Shown: in pieces, positions 1 through 7,049 of the stretch | How positions within the stretch are numbered: the first letter of the stretch is position 1 | Layout: the number at the start of each line of letters is the position of its first letter | Assembly: GCA_026392155.1 (NCBI GenBank) | Contig: JAPLCP010000102.1 | Location: forward strand, 27,858-68,897 | DNA length: 41,040 bases | Reading direction: 5' to 3' | From: Armatimonadota bacterium | Lineage (GTDB): Bacteria > Armatimonadota > Armatimonadia > Armatimonadales > Armatimonadaceae | Notes under the pieces: generated by a model | What the model saw: only the letters and a program-made list of their open reading frames with translations | Database searches by the model: none | Told to the model about the DNA's origin: nothing | Program-made: the position numbers and the translations under genes

Positions 1-1
1 C

Positions 2-190
2 GTGATGGACTCTATCCCCGCGTCAGACGTTTTTGATGGTCACTCCCTCGCCCTCGTGGGCTACTCTGAGGAAGGCAAGCTCTGGGTTTTCGCCAACTGG
101 GCCGGGCCGAACTGGAGCGACAGGGGCTTTGGTTACATGAGCGACGCCTACCTGCGCCCCTACATCAACGATGCTTTTGTCTACGAGTAG
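2..190 (+). CDS. Papain-like cysteine protease, C-terminal fragment
   Basis: This is the 3' end of a gene that begins before the window. The 62 visible residues match the C-terminal half of a papain-family (peptidase C1A) catalytic domain. GHSLALVGY carries the catalytic His of the usual GHAV-VGY motif. FANWAGPNWSDRGFGYM corresponds to the NSWG-xWGxxGYGY motif with the catalytic Asn. The Cys nucleophile and any signal peptide lie outside the window, so activity and location cannot be judged. The apparent GTG at the left edge is probably an internal codon. The gene ends ten bases before a convergent small gene. Confidence 0.75.
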   Translation: MMDSIPASDVFDGHSLALVGYSEEGKLWVFANWAGPNWSDRGFGYMSDAYLRPYINDAFVYE

Positions 191-199
191 GTTTTTTCA

Positions 200-484
200 C
201 TAACCGCGTACCAGCGTGCGGCTTGCGGAAAGCTCCGTGCCATCGGGGAGCTTGAGGCGCAGCTCTAAGAGGGCCTCGCCAGTGATCTCTTCAATCGCCT
301 CACCGGTTATCGGATCGGAGATGGCGATCAAGAGCGGCGTGACATCGGGGGCCGTGGACTCAAGCAGTCCGGCGAGCCAGTGGACAATCACGGGCGCTTT
401 GTAGGTCTGGCTCTCGTAGGTCGCGGTGGAGAGGAGATCTTGAGCGGTGTCTAGCAGGTAGGAAAGAAGCTTTTCAGAGTTCAT
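200..484 (-). CDS. Hypothetical protein, 94 aa
   Basis: Small acidic protein of unknown function, without signal peptide or membrane segment. I chose the ATG at 484 (MNSEKLL), which has an AAGG-type ribosome site just upstream. The longer reading frame to 529 would overlap the start of the divergent FKBP gene. The N-terminal half looks helical (LLSYLLDTAQDLLS). The C-terminal half is rich in beta-type residues and Glu. The 38-bp gap to the FKBP gene contains a perfect palindrome GGGTATACCC at 493-502, so the two genes may share a control region. I recognise no family. Confidence 0.55.
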   Translation of the reverse strand: MNSEKLLSYLLDTAQDLLSTATYESQTYKAPVIVHWLAGLLESTAPDVTPLLIAISDPITGEAIEEITGEALLELRLKLPDGTELSASRTLVRG

Positions 485-509
485 CAGACCTTGGGTATAC
501 CCTATCTGG

Positions 510-515
510 TAAACT
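510..515 (+). promoter_or_regulatory. -10 box (TAAACT) of leaderless FKBP gene
   Basis: TGGTAAACT is an extended -10 element ending 7 nt before the ATG at 523. Transcription would start at or next to the start codon. There is no Shine-Dalgarno sequence in the gap. The same GGTAAACTGT string precedes the genes starting at 14285 and 15022 on the other strand. Confidence 0.55.
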
Positions 516-522
516 GTTAGGC

Positions 523-867
523 ATGTCAACTGTTACGACGGCCTCTGGGCTACAATATGAAGATGTGGTTGTGGGTACGGGAGAGTCTCCTGTAGTAGGG
601 CGTGCGGTCTCGGTGCACTACACTGGAACCCTGCTCGATGGCAGCAAGTTTGATTCCTCGCGGGATCGCAATCAGCCGTTTGTCTTTACCATCGGGGTGG
701 GCATGGTGATTAAGGGCTGGGACGAAGGCGTGGCGTCTATGAAAGTGGGCGGGCGACGAACCCTGACAATCCCTAGCAACTTGGCCTACGGCGCGGCGGG
801 TGCGGGCGGGGTCATTCCTCCGAATGCGACTCTGATTTTCGATGTCGAACTGCTCGCGGTAAAATAG
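523..867 (+). CDS. FKBP-type peptidyl-prolyl cis-trans isomerase (cytosolic)
   Basis: A 114-residue stand-alone FKBP domain, the normal size for a minimal family member, with no signal peptide. It should catalyse cis-trans isomerisation of prolyl bonds in the cytosol. The FKBP12-type active-site positions are all visible: HYTG (Tyr26), KFDSS (Phe36/Asp37), FVFTIG (Phe46), VIKGWDEG (Val55, Ile56, Trp59), LAYG (Tyr82) and LIFDVELL (Phe99). It is the first of four consecutive FKBP genes on the plus strand. The next gene starts 6 nt after its stop. The start codon has no ribosome site but is preceded by a -10 box. Confidence 0.93.
   Translation: MSTVTTASGLQYEDVVVGTGESPVVGRAVSVHYTGTLLDGSKFDSSRDRNQPFVFTIGVGMVIKGWDEGVASMKVGGRRTLTIPSNLAYGAAGAGGVIPPNATLIFDVELLAVK
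860..865 (+). promoter_or_regulatory. Possible -10 box (TAAAAT) before the FKBP lipoprotein
   Basis: GGTAAAATAGGC overlaps the stop of the preceding FKBP gene and ends 8 nt before the ATG at 874. The string closely resembles the one before the PhyH gene (GGTAAAATAGGCAC, then ATG at 18165). It could be an internal leaderless promoter, or a coincidence created by the last codons of the upstream gene. Confidence 0.35.
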
Positions 868-873
868 GCTCAC

Positions 874-2415
874 ATGCGACGACCCGTTTTTCTGGCTGCT
901 CTAATGCTCGCCACCCCTCTCTTTGTTCTGGCTGGCTGTGGAGGAGGGGATAGCTCCACCACCACAGTGGCCACCACGGCACTCAAGCTGGATATTGCGT
1001 GGGCGGCACGGAGCCGTGGTGTCAATGCCCCCAGCTCCGCGCTCTCCGCCGTTGTCTCGGTCAAGCAGGGGAGCTTCCCCGCGATTGACCGAACCGCGGA
1101 TGCCGCAGGCTACACACAGAGCTATGTCTCACCCCAGAAAGTGGCTCCGGGGCCGAACTTGCTCACGGTGACGTTCTATGCGGGCAAGGGGGGGACGGGT
1201 GCGGTGGTGGGAACCGCCAGTAAAGCGATCAACCTCGCCGATGATGGAACCGGGGCAGGGGAAGTGCTTCTGGTAGGAAAAGTCCAGAAAGTGGCGATCA
1301 CCAGCCCTGCGCGGCTCACGGTGGGCCAGAGTGCGGATCTGGTGCTCTCCGCGACCGATGGAAATGGGGCCGCGGTTGCCGTCTCAGCGGGCTCGGCGAC
1401 CTTCACACTGCTCAGTGGCAGTGAGGCGGCGACCCTGACACCCGATGGCAAGCTCACGGCAAAAGCGGCGGGAGTCGCTCGGGTAAGCGCTGCGCTCGAT
1501 GGCAAAACCAGCGATCCCTTTGAGATCGAAGTGCGTGCGCCCGGAACCGCGACAGGCGTCATTGCGGCGGGCCAGAGCGTCAAGGTCGGAGAGAACAAGC
1601 CGCTGGAGTTCAGCTTCACCGATGCCGATGGCAGCCCCATCAGCTACGACCCCGCGCAGCTCACCTTTGAGGTGACCAGTGGTGCGGATACGGGTAGCGT
1701 GACGAACGCAGGGCGCGTGACGGGGGCTAAGCTGGGCGTGCTCAAGGTGAAGGCAAAGATCCCCGGTCTGGAGAGCGCTGTCGCCAGTGTTCGGGTGATT
1801 CCCACCGGCAATGTCACTGTCACTATTCCCGAGCTGCAAAATCTTGCGGTGGCGGAAACGAAAACCGTCGCCATTACCGTAAAAGATACCAACGGTGTGG
1901 ATGTTCCCGTGGGGACAGAAGGCGCAAGCTTCTCGGTCACCCGTGGCGGCGATGCGCTGACGATAACTCCGGCAGGAAGCGCGACCGGCGTGGCGACGGG
2001 CTATGCCGTCGTTCAGGTGACGGTTGCGGGAACGAGTGTTTCTCAGGCGGTCTTTGTTGGCAGCATTGTCACCAATTCGAGTGGACTCAAGTACATTGAT
2101 AAGCTCGTAGGGATAGGCGTCTCCCCGAACTCGGGGCAGACCGCGATCGTGAACTACACAGGCTCACTACTCAACGGGAGCATTTTTGACTCCTCGCTGA
2201 ATCCGGGACGAACCCCGTTTAGCTTCAAAGTGGGAGCGAATCCCAAGCAAGTCATTGAGGGCTTCGATGAGGGCGTGGCTTCGATGAAAGTGGGAGGAAA
2301 GCGGCTTCTCATCATTCCCTCAAACCTCGGGTACGGAGCGACTGGCTCTGGAGCGAACATTCCCCCGAATAGTACGCTGATTTTTGACCTTGAACTTTTG
2401 GAAGTAAACGGATAA
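874..2415 (+). CDS. Lipoprotein with Ig-like repeats and C-terminal FKBP domain
   Basis: 513-residue predicted lipoprotein. The signal sequence ends in the lipobox LAGC (Cys21), followed by a Gly/Ser/Thr linker. The middle (about residues 130-395) consists of roughly three beta-rich modules with the repeating pattern of bacterial Ig-like (BIG2-type) domains, e.g. VTSGADTGSVTNAGRVTG. Residues about 405-513 form an FKBP domain with FDSS, MKVGGKR and GYGATGSG...IPPNSTLIFDLELL. Two active-site positions differ from the canonical set: NYTG replaces HYTG, and the Trp59 position is Phe (IEGFDEG). It probably folds extracytoplasmic proteins at the cell surface or in the periplasm. It sits between two other FKBP genes. 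Confidence 0.9.
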   Translation: MRRPVFLAALMLATPLFVLAGCGGGDSSTTTVATTALKLDIAWAARSRGVNAPSSALSAVVSVKQGSFPAIDRTADAAGYTQSYVSPQKVAPGPNLLTVTFYAGKGGTGAVVGTASKAINLADDGTGAGEVLLVGKVQKVAITSPARLTVGQSADLVLSATDGNGAAVAVSAGSATFTLLSGSEAATLTPDGKLTAKAAGVARVSAALDGKTSDPFEIEVRAPGTATGVIAAGQSVKVGENKPLEFSFTDADGSPISYDPAQLTFEVTSGADTGSVTNAGRVTGAKLGVLKVKAKIPGLESAVASVRVIPTGNVTVTIPELQNLAVAETKTVAITVKDTNGVDVPVGTEGASFSVTRGGDALTITPAGSATGVATGYAVVQVTVAGTSVSQAVFVGSIVTNSSGLKYIDKLVGIGVSPNSGQTAIVNYTGSLLNGSIFDSSLNPGRTPFSFKVGANPKQVIEGFDEGVASMKVGGKRLLIIPSNLGYGATGSGANIPPNSTLIFDLELLEVNG

Positions 2416-2420
2416 CAACT

Positions 2421-2939
2421 ATGAATAACAATCCTATTGTCAAACCCATTGTCATTGCTCTGGGAATCCTCGTCGCACTTTTTGTCGTGGGAAAATTCTT
2501 AGCCCCGAAGGATGCCCCGCCGCCTGCTGACCCTGCAAGCGCCTCTAGCCCGGCTCCGGCTGCGGCGAGCACACCTGATGGGCCTCAGGCAAAGCTTGGT
2601 TCAAAGGCAGTCACTATGGCCAATGGGCTCAAGTACGAGGATCTCCAAGTCGGAACCGGTAAAGAGGCAAAGAACGGAACCAGTATCGAGGTGCACTACA
2701 CCGGCTGGCTCACCGATGGTACCAAGTTCGACTCGTCCAAAGATAGCGGGAAGCCTTTCCCTCTCTCCCTTCCTGGTGGGGTCATTGCAGGCTGGAACGA
2801 GGGGATTCCTGGCATGAAAGTGGGTGGAAAGCGCAAGCTGGTAATCCCTCCTGCACTCGGCTATGGTGATCAAGGTCAGGGCACGATTCCCCCTGGTGCG
2901 ACACTTGTCTTTGAGGTTGAGCTCCTGAAGGTCAACTAG
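2421..2939 (+). CDS. Membrane-anchored FKBP-type peptidyl-prolyl isomerase
   Basis: 172 residues. One N-terminal hydrophobic segment (about residues 8-27, IVIALGILVALFVVG) serves as anchor or uncleaved signal. A Pro/Ala-rich linker follows to about residue 60, then a complete FKBP domain (about 65-172). Active-site motifs are intact: HYTGWL, KFDSS, VIAGWNEG, GYGDQGQGTIPPGATLVFEVELL. It is expected to act on the outer face of the cytoplasmic membrane. It starts 5 nt after the lipoprotein gene and is followed 3 nt later by the fourth FKBP-related gene, so these look co-transcribed and derived by tandem duplication. Confidence 0.92.
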   Translation: MNNNPIVKPIVIALGILVALFVVGKFLAPKDAPPPADPASASSPAPAAASTPDGPQAKLGSKAVTMANGLKYEDLQVGTGKEAKNGTSIEVHYTGWLTDGTKFDSSKDSGKPFPLSLPGGVIAGWNEGIPGMKVGGKRKLVIPPALGYGDQGQGTIPPGATLVFEVELLKVN

Positions 2940-2942
2940 TCC

Positions 2943-3548
2943 ATGCCCACAGGTGCAGTGAGCCCAAAGTCCGCAGGCAGTCCCCGTAGAGCGAAGCCAC
3001 GTCGTGGCCGAGGGGGCTGCTGTGGCTGCCTGGTGGTGCTGATCTTGCTGCTGAGTGGTGCACTCTGGCTGGCCCGGAAGTGGGCTCCCAATCACCTGAA
3101 CCGAGGGCTGGCTTGGAGCCGTACTCAGGTGGTGACCAAGTACCCCGCGCTGGATCGCTGGCTTCCACAAGCTCCGGGGGCGCATCCCCCCACGGTTTTT
3201 GAGCCCCCTGTACCTGCCTCGCCTGCCCCACTTCCGTCGCCTGCCCCACTTGCGTCGCCTGAGCCACTTGCGTCGCCTGAGCCACTTGCGTCGCCTGAGC
3301 CACTTGCGTCGCCTGAGCCACTCTCCGGCACGGCGACCGATATTCTTGTTGGAGCGGGGGCTGAGGTAACACTGGGGCAGACCGTGGTGGTTCGGTACGG
3401 TGCAACAAAGCCTGCGAACCCGGCGGAGATGTTCATGGTAGGCTCCGGTGAGCTAGATCCCACGCTAGAAGCTGCCGTGAAGGGCATGAAAGTGGGTGGC
3501 AAGCGCAAGCTCGGTGAGATTGAGATCGAGCTGATAAAGATTCTGTAA
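2943..3548 (+). CDS. Membrane-anchored protein with eroded FKBP domain and SPEPLA repeats
   Basis: 201 residues. Basic N-terminus (about 1-23), one membrane segment (about 27-43, CLVVLILLLSGALWLA), a Pro-rich linker with six copies of a 6-residue unit (SPAPLP, SPAPLA, three SPEPLA, SPEPLS), then about 75 residues related to FKBP. The diagnostic GMKVGGKRKL is identical to that of the gene upstream, and a final EIEIELIKIL strand follows. The HYTG, KFDSS and VIxGW motifs are absent, and the whole Tyr82 loop between KRKL and the last strand is deleted. Isomerase activity therefore looks lost. It may be a scaffold or chaperone-like relic, or a decaying paralogue. It is the last of four tandem FKBP genes. 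Confidence 0.75.
   Translation: MPTGAVSPKSAGSPRRAKPRRGRGGCCGCLVVLILLLSGALWLARKWAPNHLNRGLAWSRTQVVTKYPALDRWLPQAPGAHPPTVFEPPVPASPAPLPSPAPLASPEPLASPEPLASPEPLASPEPLSGTATDILVGAGAEVTLGQTVVVRYGATKPANPAEMFMVGSGELDPTLEAAVKGMKVGGKRKLGEIEIELIKIL
3219..3326 (+). repeat. 18-bp tandem repeat, six units, inside the FKBP-like gene
   Basis: Six head-to-tail 18-nt units of the form tcgcctgagccacttgcg. Units 3-5 are identical and the outer units carry a few substitutions. They encode the Pro-rich linker in frame, so copy-number change would alter linker length without a frameshift. Confidence 0.9.
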
Positions 3549-3872
3549 GTGGCGATCTTTGTACTTACCATTGCAAGGGGCCAGCGCGACGAGCTAGGTG
3601 TCTACCTACAGCCCGGCCTTGCGATGGAGGAGCTGGACTTTCGCCCCGAGCTGAAGCGCCTCAAGCCCGGTGAGATCTTGGAGCTTCGGTACCCTAATGG
3701 AACCATTATGAGCGCCCAGCTCTTGGCCTTTGGGATTCCCGCTCTCAGGCTTTCCGACGGCTCGGCCTTGGTCAGCCCGACAGACTCCGTGCACCTGACG
3801 ATTTCTTACCCCTTCGACCCCGAAGGTCTCCCTGCAGGCACCGAACTCTGGTGGCTACAGGGAGCTGTGTGA
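3549..3872 (+). CDS. Hypothetical protein, 107 aa
   Basis: Small soluble protein starting with GTG directly after the stop of the eroded FKBP gene, so translation is probably coupled. The composition is beta-rich with alternating short strands, for example GEILELRYPNGTIMSAQLLAFG followed by SDGSALVSPTDSVHLTI. This could form a small beta-barrel resembling domain 2 of translation GTPases, but that is only a pattern impression. No catalytic motif, signal peptide or membrane segment is visible. It ends 13 nt before the convergent M24 peptidase gene. Confidence 0.6.
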   Translation: MAIFVLTIARGQRDELGVYLQPGLAMEELDFRPELKRLKPGEILELRYPNGTIMSAQLLAFGIPALRLSDGSALVSPTDSVHLTISYPFDPEGLPAGTELWWLQGAV

Positions 3873-3885
3873 GTCCTTTCGTGCG

Positions 3886-5133
3886 CTAGCGGGGAATCTC
3901 GGCGGTCAGGTTAATCGGCTCGCTGTCACTCACTAAAATATCGTCCTCGATCCTGAAGCCGCCGGGCACGAGCCACTTGTCGAGCGTGGGCCAGTCTACT
4001 TGGGCGGCGAATCTCTCGCGGTTGACAGGGTCGTTGAGGAGCGTGGGAATAAAGTAGATTCCGGGCTCAACCGTGACGAGAAAACCGGGCTCTAGTGCCA
4101 GATCGCAGCGGGGGGTGACACCACAGCAGCGGCGCTTTTCACCTCGTCCTGGCCCTACGCCGCTAGCATCTCGAACCCCCAGCCCGACGAGATGCCCCAC
4201 ACCATGCGGGAAGAAGAGGGCAATTGCCTCGGTTTCCAGCGCTTCCTCGGGGGTAGCGCGAAGAATCCCTAGCTCTCTCAAGCCCGCCGCGATTCCACGA
4301 GCAGCCATACGGTGGATCTCATGCCACTCAACACCGGGGCGACAGGCATCACAGCAGGCGCGCTCGACACGATCAAGGAGGGCATAGATCTCCGCTTGCT
4401 GGCTGGTAAAACCGCCCGGGCCGGGGAGCGTGCGGGTGACATCGGCGCAGTAGCCTTCGACCTCAGCTCCCGCATCAATCAAGACCTGCTCACCGAGCTT
4501 TAGGGCACGGCTACCCGGCTCCGCATGAAAAATCGCCGACGTGGGGCCGAAGCCGACAATGGTATCGTAGGCGACTCCCGTAGCCCCGTTTCGGGCAAAG
4601 GCAGTCTCGATCTCGATCTGAAGCTCGCGCTCCGTGAGTCCGTCTCGCAGAATATCGCGTGCGGCAGCGAATCCGGCAGCGGTGGCTGTGACTGCTTTGT
4701 ACATCAAGAGAAGCTCCGCTTCATCTTTGGGGCGGCGTGCCTCTAGCAGGCGCTGCTCTAGGAGGCTCGTGGTCTGATCATGGCCCGCTCCTAGGTGGGT
4801 GATGGTCTTGTCCTGGCGCTTCTCCAGCCATGCGGGGAGCTCACTCAGAGCACGACCACGGTTGAGCGGTAAAAGCCCCTCCCAGACCGTGTCCATGGGA
4901 GTGATCGTGGGGAAAAACTCCGTCCAGCCCTCACTTGGGTCAAAGGCGAGCACCGCATCGCGCACCGAGAGGCCTGTCAGCCAGCGAAAATGGGGATGTG
5001 CTCGGTAGGGGTAGCACTGGTCTTGCATTCCGGGCCGCCCGAGCTGGCCCCCTGCGTGAATCAGCACTAACTCATCGTGAATACCCCAGGTGGCGGCAGT
5101 GCGCACGCGGCGCGTCTCAAAAATAGGTTCCAT
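3886..5133 (-). CDS. pepP: Xaa-Pro aminopeptidase (M24 family)
   Basis: 415 residues, close to the usual length for aminopeptidase P. An N-terminal AMP_N-type domain (about 1-130, including YPYRAHPHFRWLTGL) is followed by the pita-bread metallopeptidase domain. All five metal ligands are visible: Asp220 and Asp231 (LIDAGAEVEGYCADVTRT), His314 (HGVGHLVGL), Glu356 (TVEPGIY) and Glu396 (GGFRIEDDILV). It should remove an N-terminal residue preceding proline, in the cytosol. There is no ribosome site before the ATG. A TAGAAT hexamer lies 10 nt upstream (5144-5149, minus strand). The gene is divergent from the secreted esterase. Confidence 0.93.
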   Translation of the reverse strand: MEPIFETRRVRTAATWGIHDELVLIHAGGQLGRPGMQDQCYPYRAHPHFRWLTGLSVRDAVLAFDPSEGWTEFFPTITPMDTVWEGLLPLNRGRALSELPAWLEKRQDKTITHLGAGHDQTTSLLEQRLLEARRPKDEAELLLMYKAVTATAAGFAAARDILRDGLTERELQIEIETAFARNGATGVAYDTIVGFGPTSAIFHAEPGSRALKLGEQVLIDAGAEVEGYCADVTRTLPGPGGFTSQQAEIYALLDRVERACCDACRPGVEWHEIHRMAARGIAAGLRELGILRATPEEALETEAIALFFPHGVGHLVGLGVRDASGVGPGRGEKRRCCGVTPRCDLALEPGFLVTVEPGIYFIPTLLNDPVNRERFAAQVDWPTLDKWLVPGGFRIEDDILVSDSEPINLTAEIPR

Positions 5134-5143
5134 GTCAGAGCTG

Positions 5144-5217
5144 ATTCTATCGAAGATATGCTCATGATTCCACCTGGGAAGCGGACGGGAGTCATTCTCG
5201 AAGAAGTTCGATAGAGT
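5144..5217. promoter_or_regulatory. Divergent promoter region with inverted TTCGATAGA boxes
   Basis: TCTATCGAA at 5146-5154 and its exact reverse complement TTCGATAGA at 5207-5215 face outward. Each is part of a -10-like hexamer, TAGAAT on the minus strand for the M24 peptidase and TAGAGT on the plus strand for the esterase. No good -35 boxes are evident. The symmetry suggests paired promoters or a shared regulator site. Confidence 0.35.
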
Positions 5218-5270
5218 TGTTGGAGGGAATCCTGTGAGGGACGGCGAAGTTTCTCCTAGGAGATTTCCCT

Positions 5271-6896
5271 ATGCGTTTTACGTTTATCGCTCTGGCCGCG
5301 CTCTGTGTGGGGCCTGTCTATGCTCAAAATGTCTATCCTCTGACACCGGACTCAGAGAAACAGGCCGGAGTGCCGCAGGGGCGCACGGAGAGCAGTAAGT
5401 TTGTCAGTAAGAAGTGGTTTCCTGGCACAGAGCGCAGCATGCGGCTCTATATCCCGGCGCAGTACGACCCCAAGAAGCCTGCCTGCGTCTTAGTCATGCA
5501 AGATGGCGGTGGCTTTCGTGACACCACGGTGCTAGATAATCTCATCGCCAAGGGAGAGATCCCGGTGACGATTGGGATTTTTATCACGCCAGGAGTTGTC
5601 CCACCTACCAAAGAAGATGCGCTGCCCCGCTACAACCGCAGCTACGAGTACGACTCCCCGACGGATCGCTACGCAAAATTTCTGATGGACGAGGTTCTCC
5701 CCGAAGTCGGCAAAAAATACAATCTCTCTAAAGATCCCAATGATCACGCGATTGCAGGCGGCTCGTCGGGGGGAATCGCCGCGTTCACGGCGGCGTTCTT
5801 TCGCCCCGATGCCTTCCGGCGTGTGATTAGCTTTATCGGCTCCTACACGGATCTGCGCGGCGCAACCAACTACGGCGCTCTGGTGCGCAAGTTCGAGCCC
5901 AAGCCGATTCGCGTCTTCCGGCAAGACGGCAAGAACGACCAGGATATCTACTCAGGGAGCTGGCCGATTGGCAACATGGATCTGGCGGCGGGCCTGAAGT
6001 TCGGGCGCTACGAAGCCATGATGACCTGGGGCGAAGGGGCTCACGACGGTGTCCAGTCCACCGCCCTGTTCCCCGATGCCCTGCGCTATATCTGGAAAGG
6101 CTGGCCCGCCCCCATCGCCGTTGCCACCGACACCCCACAGCCCATCACCAAGATCGTCACCGCCGCCGACCCGTGGCAGCTGTCGGGAGACATCACGCCA
6201 ATCACGTCGCTGGCGAGCGATGCTACCAAGCTCTGGCGGCTCAGTGGTCCCATCTCGGGCGCTGCGACCGGCCCCGATGGGCGCTTGTTTACCGCTCTGG
6301 AGCGCAGTGGGCGTGTCGTGTTTGCATCCGCCGATGGCAAGGCTGAGGTGAAGATTCCCACGCCGCGCCAGATCGTGGTGGGCAAGAACGGGAATGCGTA
6401 TGTGACCAGCGCGAATGGCAGCATCTGGCTGATCCCGGCAGACAGCAAGCTCAAGCCCAAGATTGTCGGTAGCGTGCCGGATGCGTCAGGCGTTACACTG
6501 GTGCCAGATCAGACGCTTCTGATGGTCTCCAGCGCGACCGAGCGCTATATCCACGCTTTCCAGATACAGCCCGACGGCAGTTTGGCGCACCAGCAACCGT
6601 ACCATGAGGTCTACGTGAACTACGGCGAGACGAAATCCAACGCAGGCGGAATGGTGACGGACAAGAACGGCTGGCTCTATGTCGCCTCGCCGTTTGGGAT
6701 TCAGGTGTTGGATCAAGCCGGGCGGGTGAATGGGATCATTGTCAATCCGTCGCTAGAGCCCACGACGCAGCTTGCCTGGTTGGGAAGCACACTCTACGCA
6801 CTGACCAAAGACGGGAAAGTCTACGCCCGCAAGACCAAAGCTATCGGCGTTCAGCCTTTTGCTGATCCCATAAGGCCACCTGCGCCTCGGCTCTGA
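5271..6896 (+). CDS. Secreted esterase fused to a gluconolactonase-like beta-propeller
   Basis: 541 residues with a cleavable signal peptide (MRFTFIALAALCVGPVYA). Residues about 40-275 are an alpha/beta-hydrolase of the esterase D/enterochelin-esterase type. They carry the nucleophile elbow AGGSSGG (Ser near residue 165), an Asp-containing FRQDGKNDQD segment and the catalytic His in GEGAHDG. Residues about 300-530 resemble an SMP-30/gluconolactonase propeller, with repeats such as SGAATGPDGRLFTALE and GGMVTDKNGWLYVAS. It probably cleaves carbohydrate or siderophore esters outside the cytoplasm. Unlike many neighbours it has a clear ribosome site, AGGAGA at 5258-5263, 7 nt before the ATG. Confidence 0.85.
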   Translation: MRFTFIALAALCVGPVYAQNVYPLTPDSEKQAGVPQGRTESSKFVSKKWFPGTERSMRLYIPAQYDPKKPACVLVMQDGGGFRDTTVLDNLIAKGEIPVTIGIFITPGVVPPTKEDALPRYNRSYEYDSPTDRYAKFLMDEVLPEVGKKYNLSKDPNDHAIAGGSSGGIAAFTAAFFRPDAFRRVISFIGSYTDLRGATNYGALVRKFEPKPIRVFRQDGKNDQDIYSGSWPIGNMDLAAGLKFGRYEAMMTWGEGAHDGVQSTALFPDALRYIWKGWPAPIAVATDTPQPITKIVTAADPWQLSGDITPITSLASDATKLWRLSGPISGAATGPDGRLFTALERSGRVVFASADGKAEVKIPTPRQIVVGKNGNAYVTSANGSIWLIPADSKLKPKIVGSVPDASGVTLVPDQTLLMVSSATERYIHAFQIQPDGSLAHQQPYHEVYVNYGETKSNAGGMVTDKNGWLYVASPFGIQVLDQAGRVNGIIVNPSLEPTTQLAWLGSTLYALTKDGKVYARKTKAIGVQPFADPIRPPAPRL

Positions 6897-6899
6897 GAT

Positions 6900-7027
6900 C
6901 CCTCCTCCCCCTGCCCCTCCTCCCAACCCTGCGGAGGCAGGTCAGAGAGAGGGGTGTCCGAAAAAACTTTGGCTCCCCTCCTTTCCCCTTCCTCCCAGGA
7001 TTGGGAGGAGGGGCAGGGGGAGGAGGG
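6900..7027. repeat. Perfect 27-bp inverted repeat with 74-nt spacer
   Basis: The arms at 6900-6926 and 7001-7027 are exact reverse complements. They are pyrimidine-rich on the left (ccctcctccccctgcccct...) and purine-rich on the right. The spacer holds further partly complementary CT- and GA-rich pieces. It lies between the stop of the esterase and the start of the Asp-box gene, where a transcript would form a very stable hairpin. No U-tract follows, so a simple intrinsic terminator is not indicated. A dispersed repeat element is likelier. Confidence 0.85.
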
Positions 7028-7034
7028 TAGCAGG

Positions 7035-7040
7035 TATAAT
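7035..7040 (+). promoter_or_regulatory. Consensus -10 box (TATAAT) of the Asp-box gene
   Basis: A perfect TATAAT ends 9 nt before the ATG at 7050, immediately after the large inverted repeat. The predicted mRNA would have a leader of only about 3 nt. No -35 consensus is visible because that position falls in the G-rich repeat arm. Confidence 0.5.
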
Positions 7041-7049
7041 GCTCGCATC

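Noticed and set aside
3219-3326. Possible CRISPR-like array
   Set aside because: Units are contiguous 18-mers without spacers and encode an in-frame Pro-rich linker.
3125-3571. Minus-strand frame rich in SGDA repeats opposite the FKBP-like gene
   Set aside because: It is the mirror of the 18-bp tandem repeat. The plus frame has the FKBP and membrane-segment homology.
6954-7049. N-terminal extension of the Asp-box protein (frame opens at 6954)
   Set aside because: The extra 32 residues are encoded by the inverted repeat and spacer, and a TATAAT box lies just before the inner ATG at 7050, which also begins a signal-like segment.
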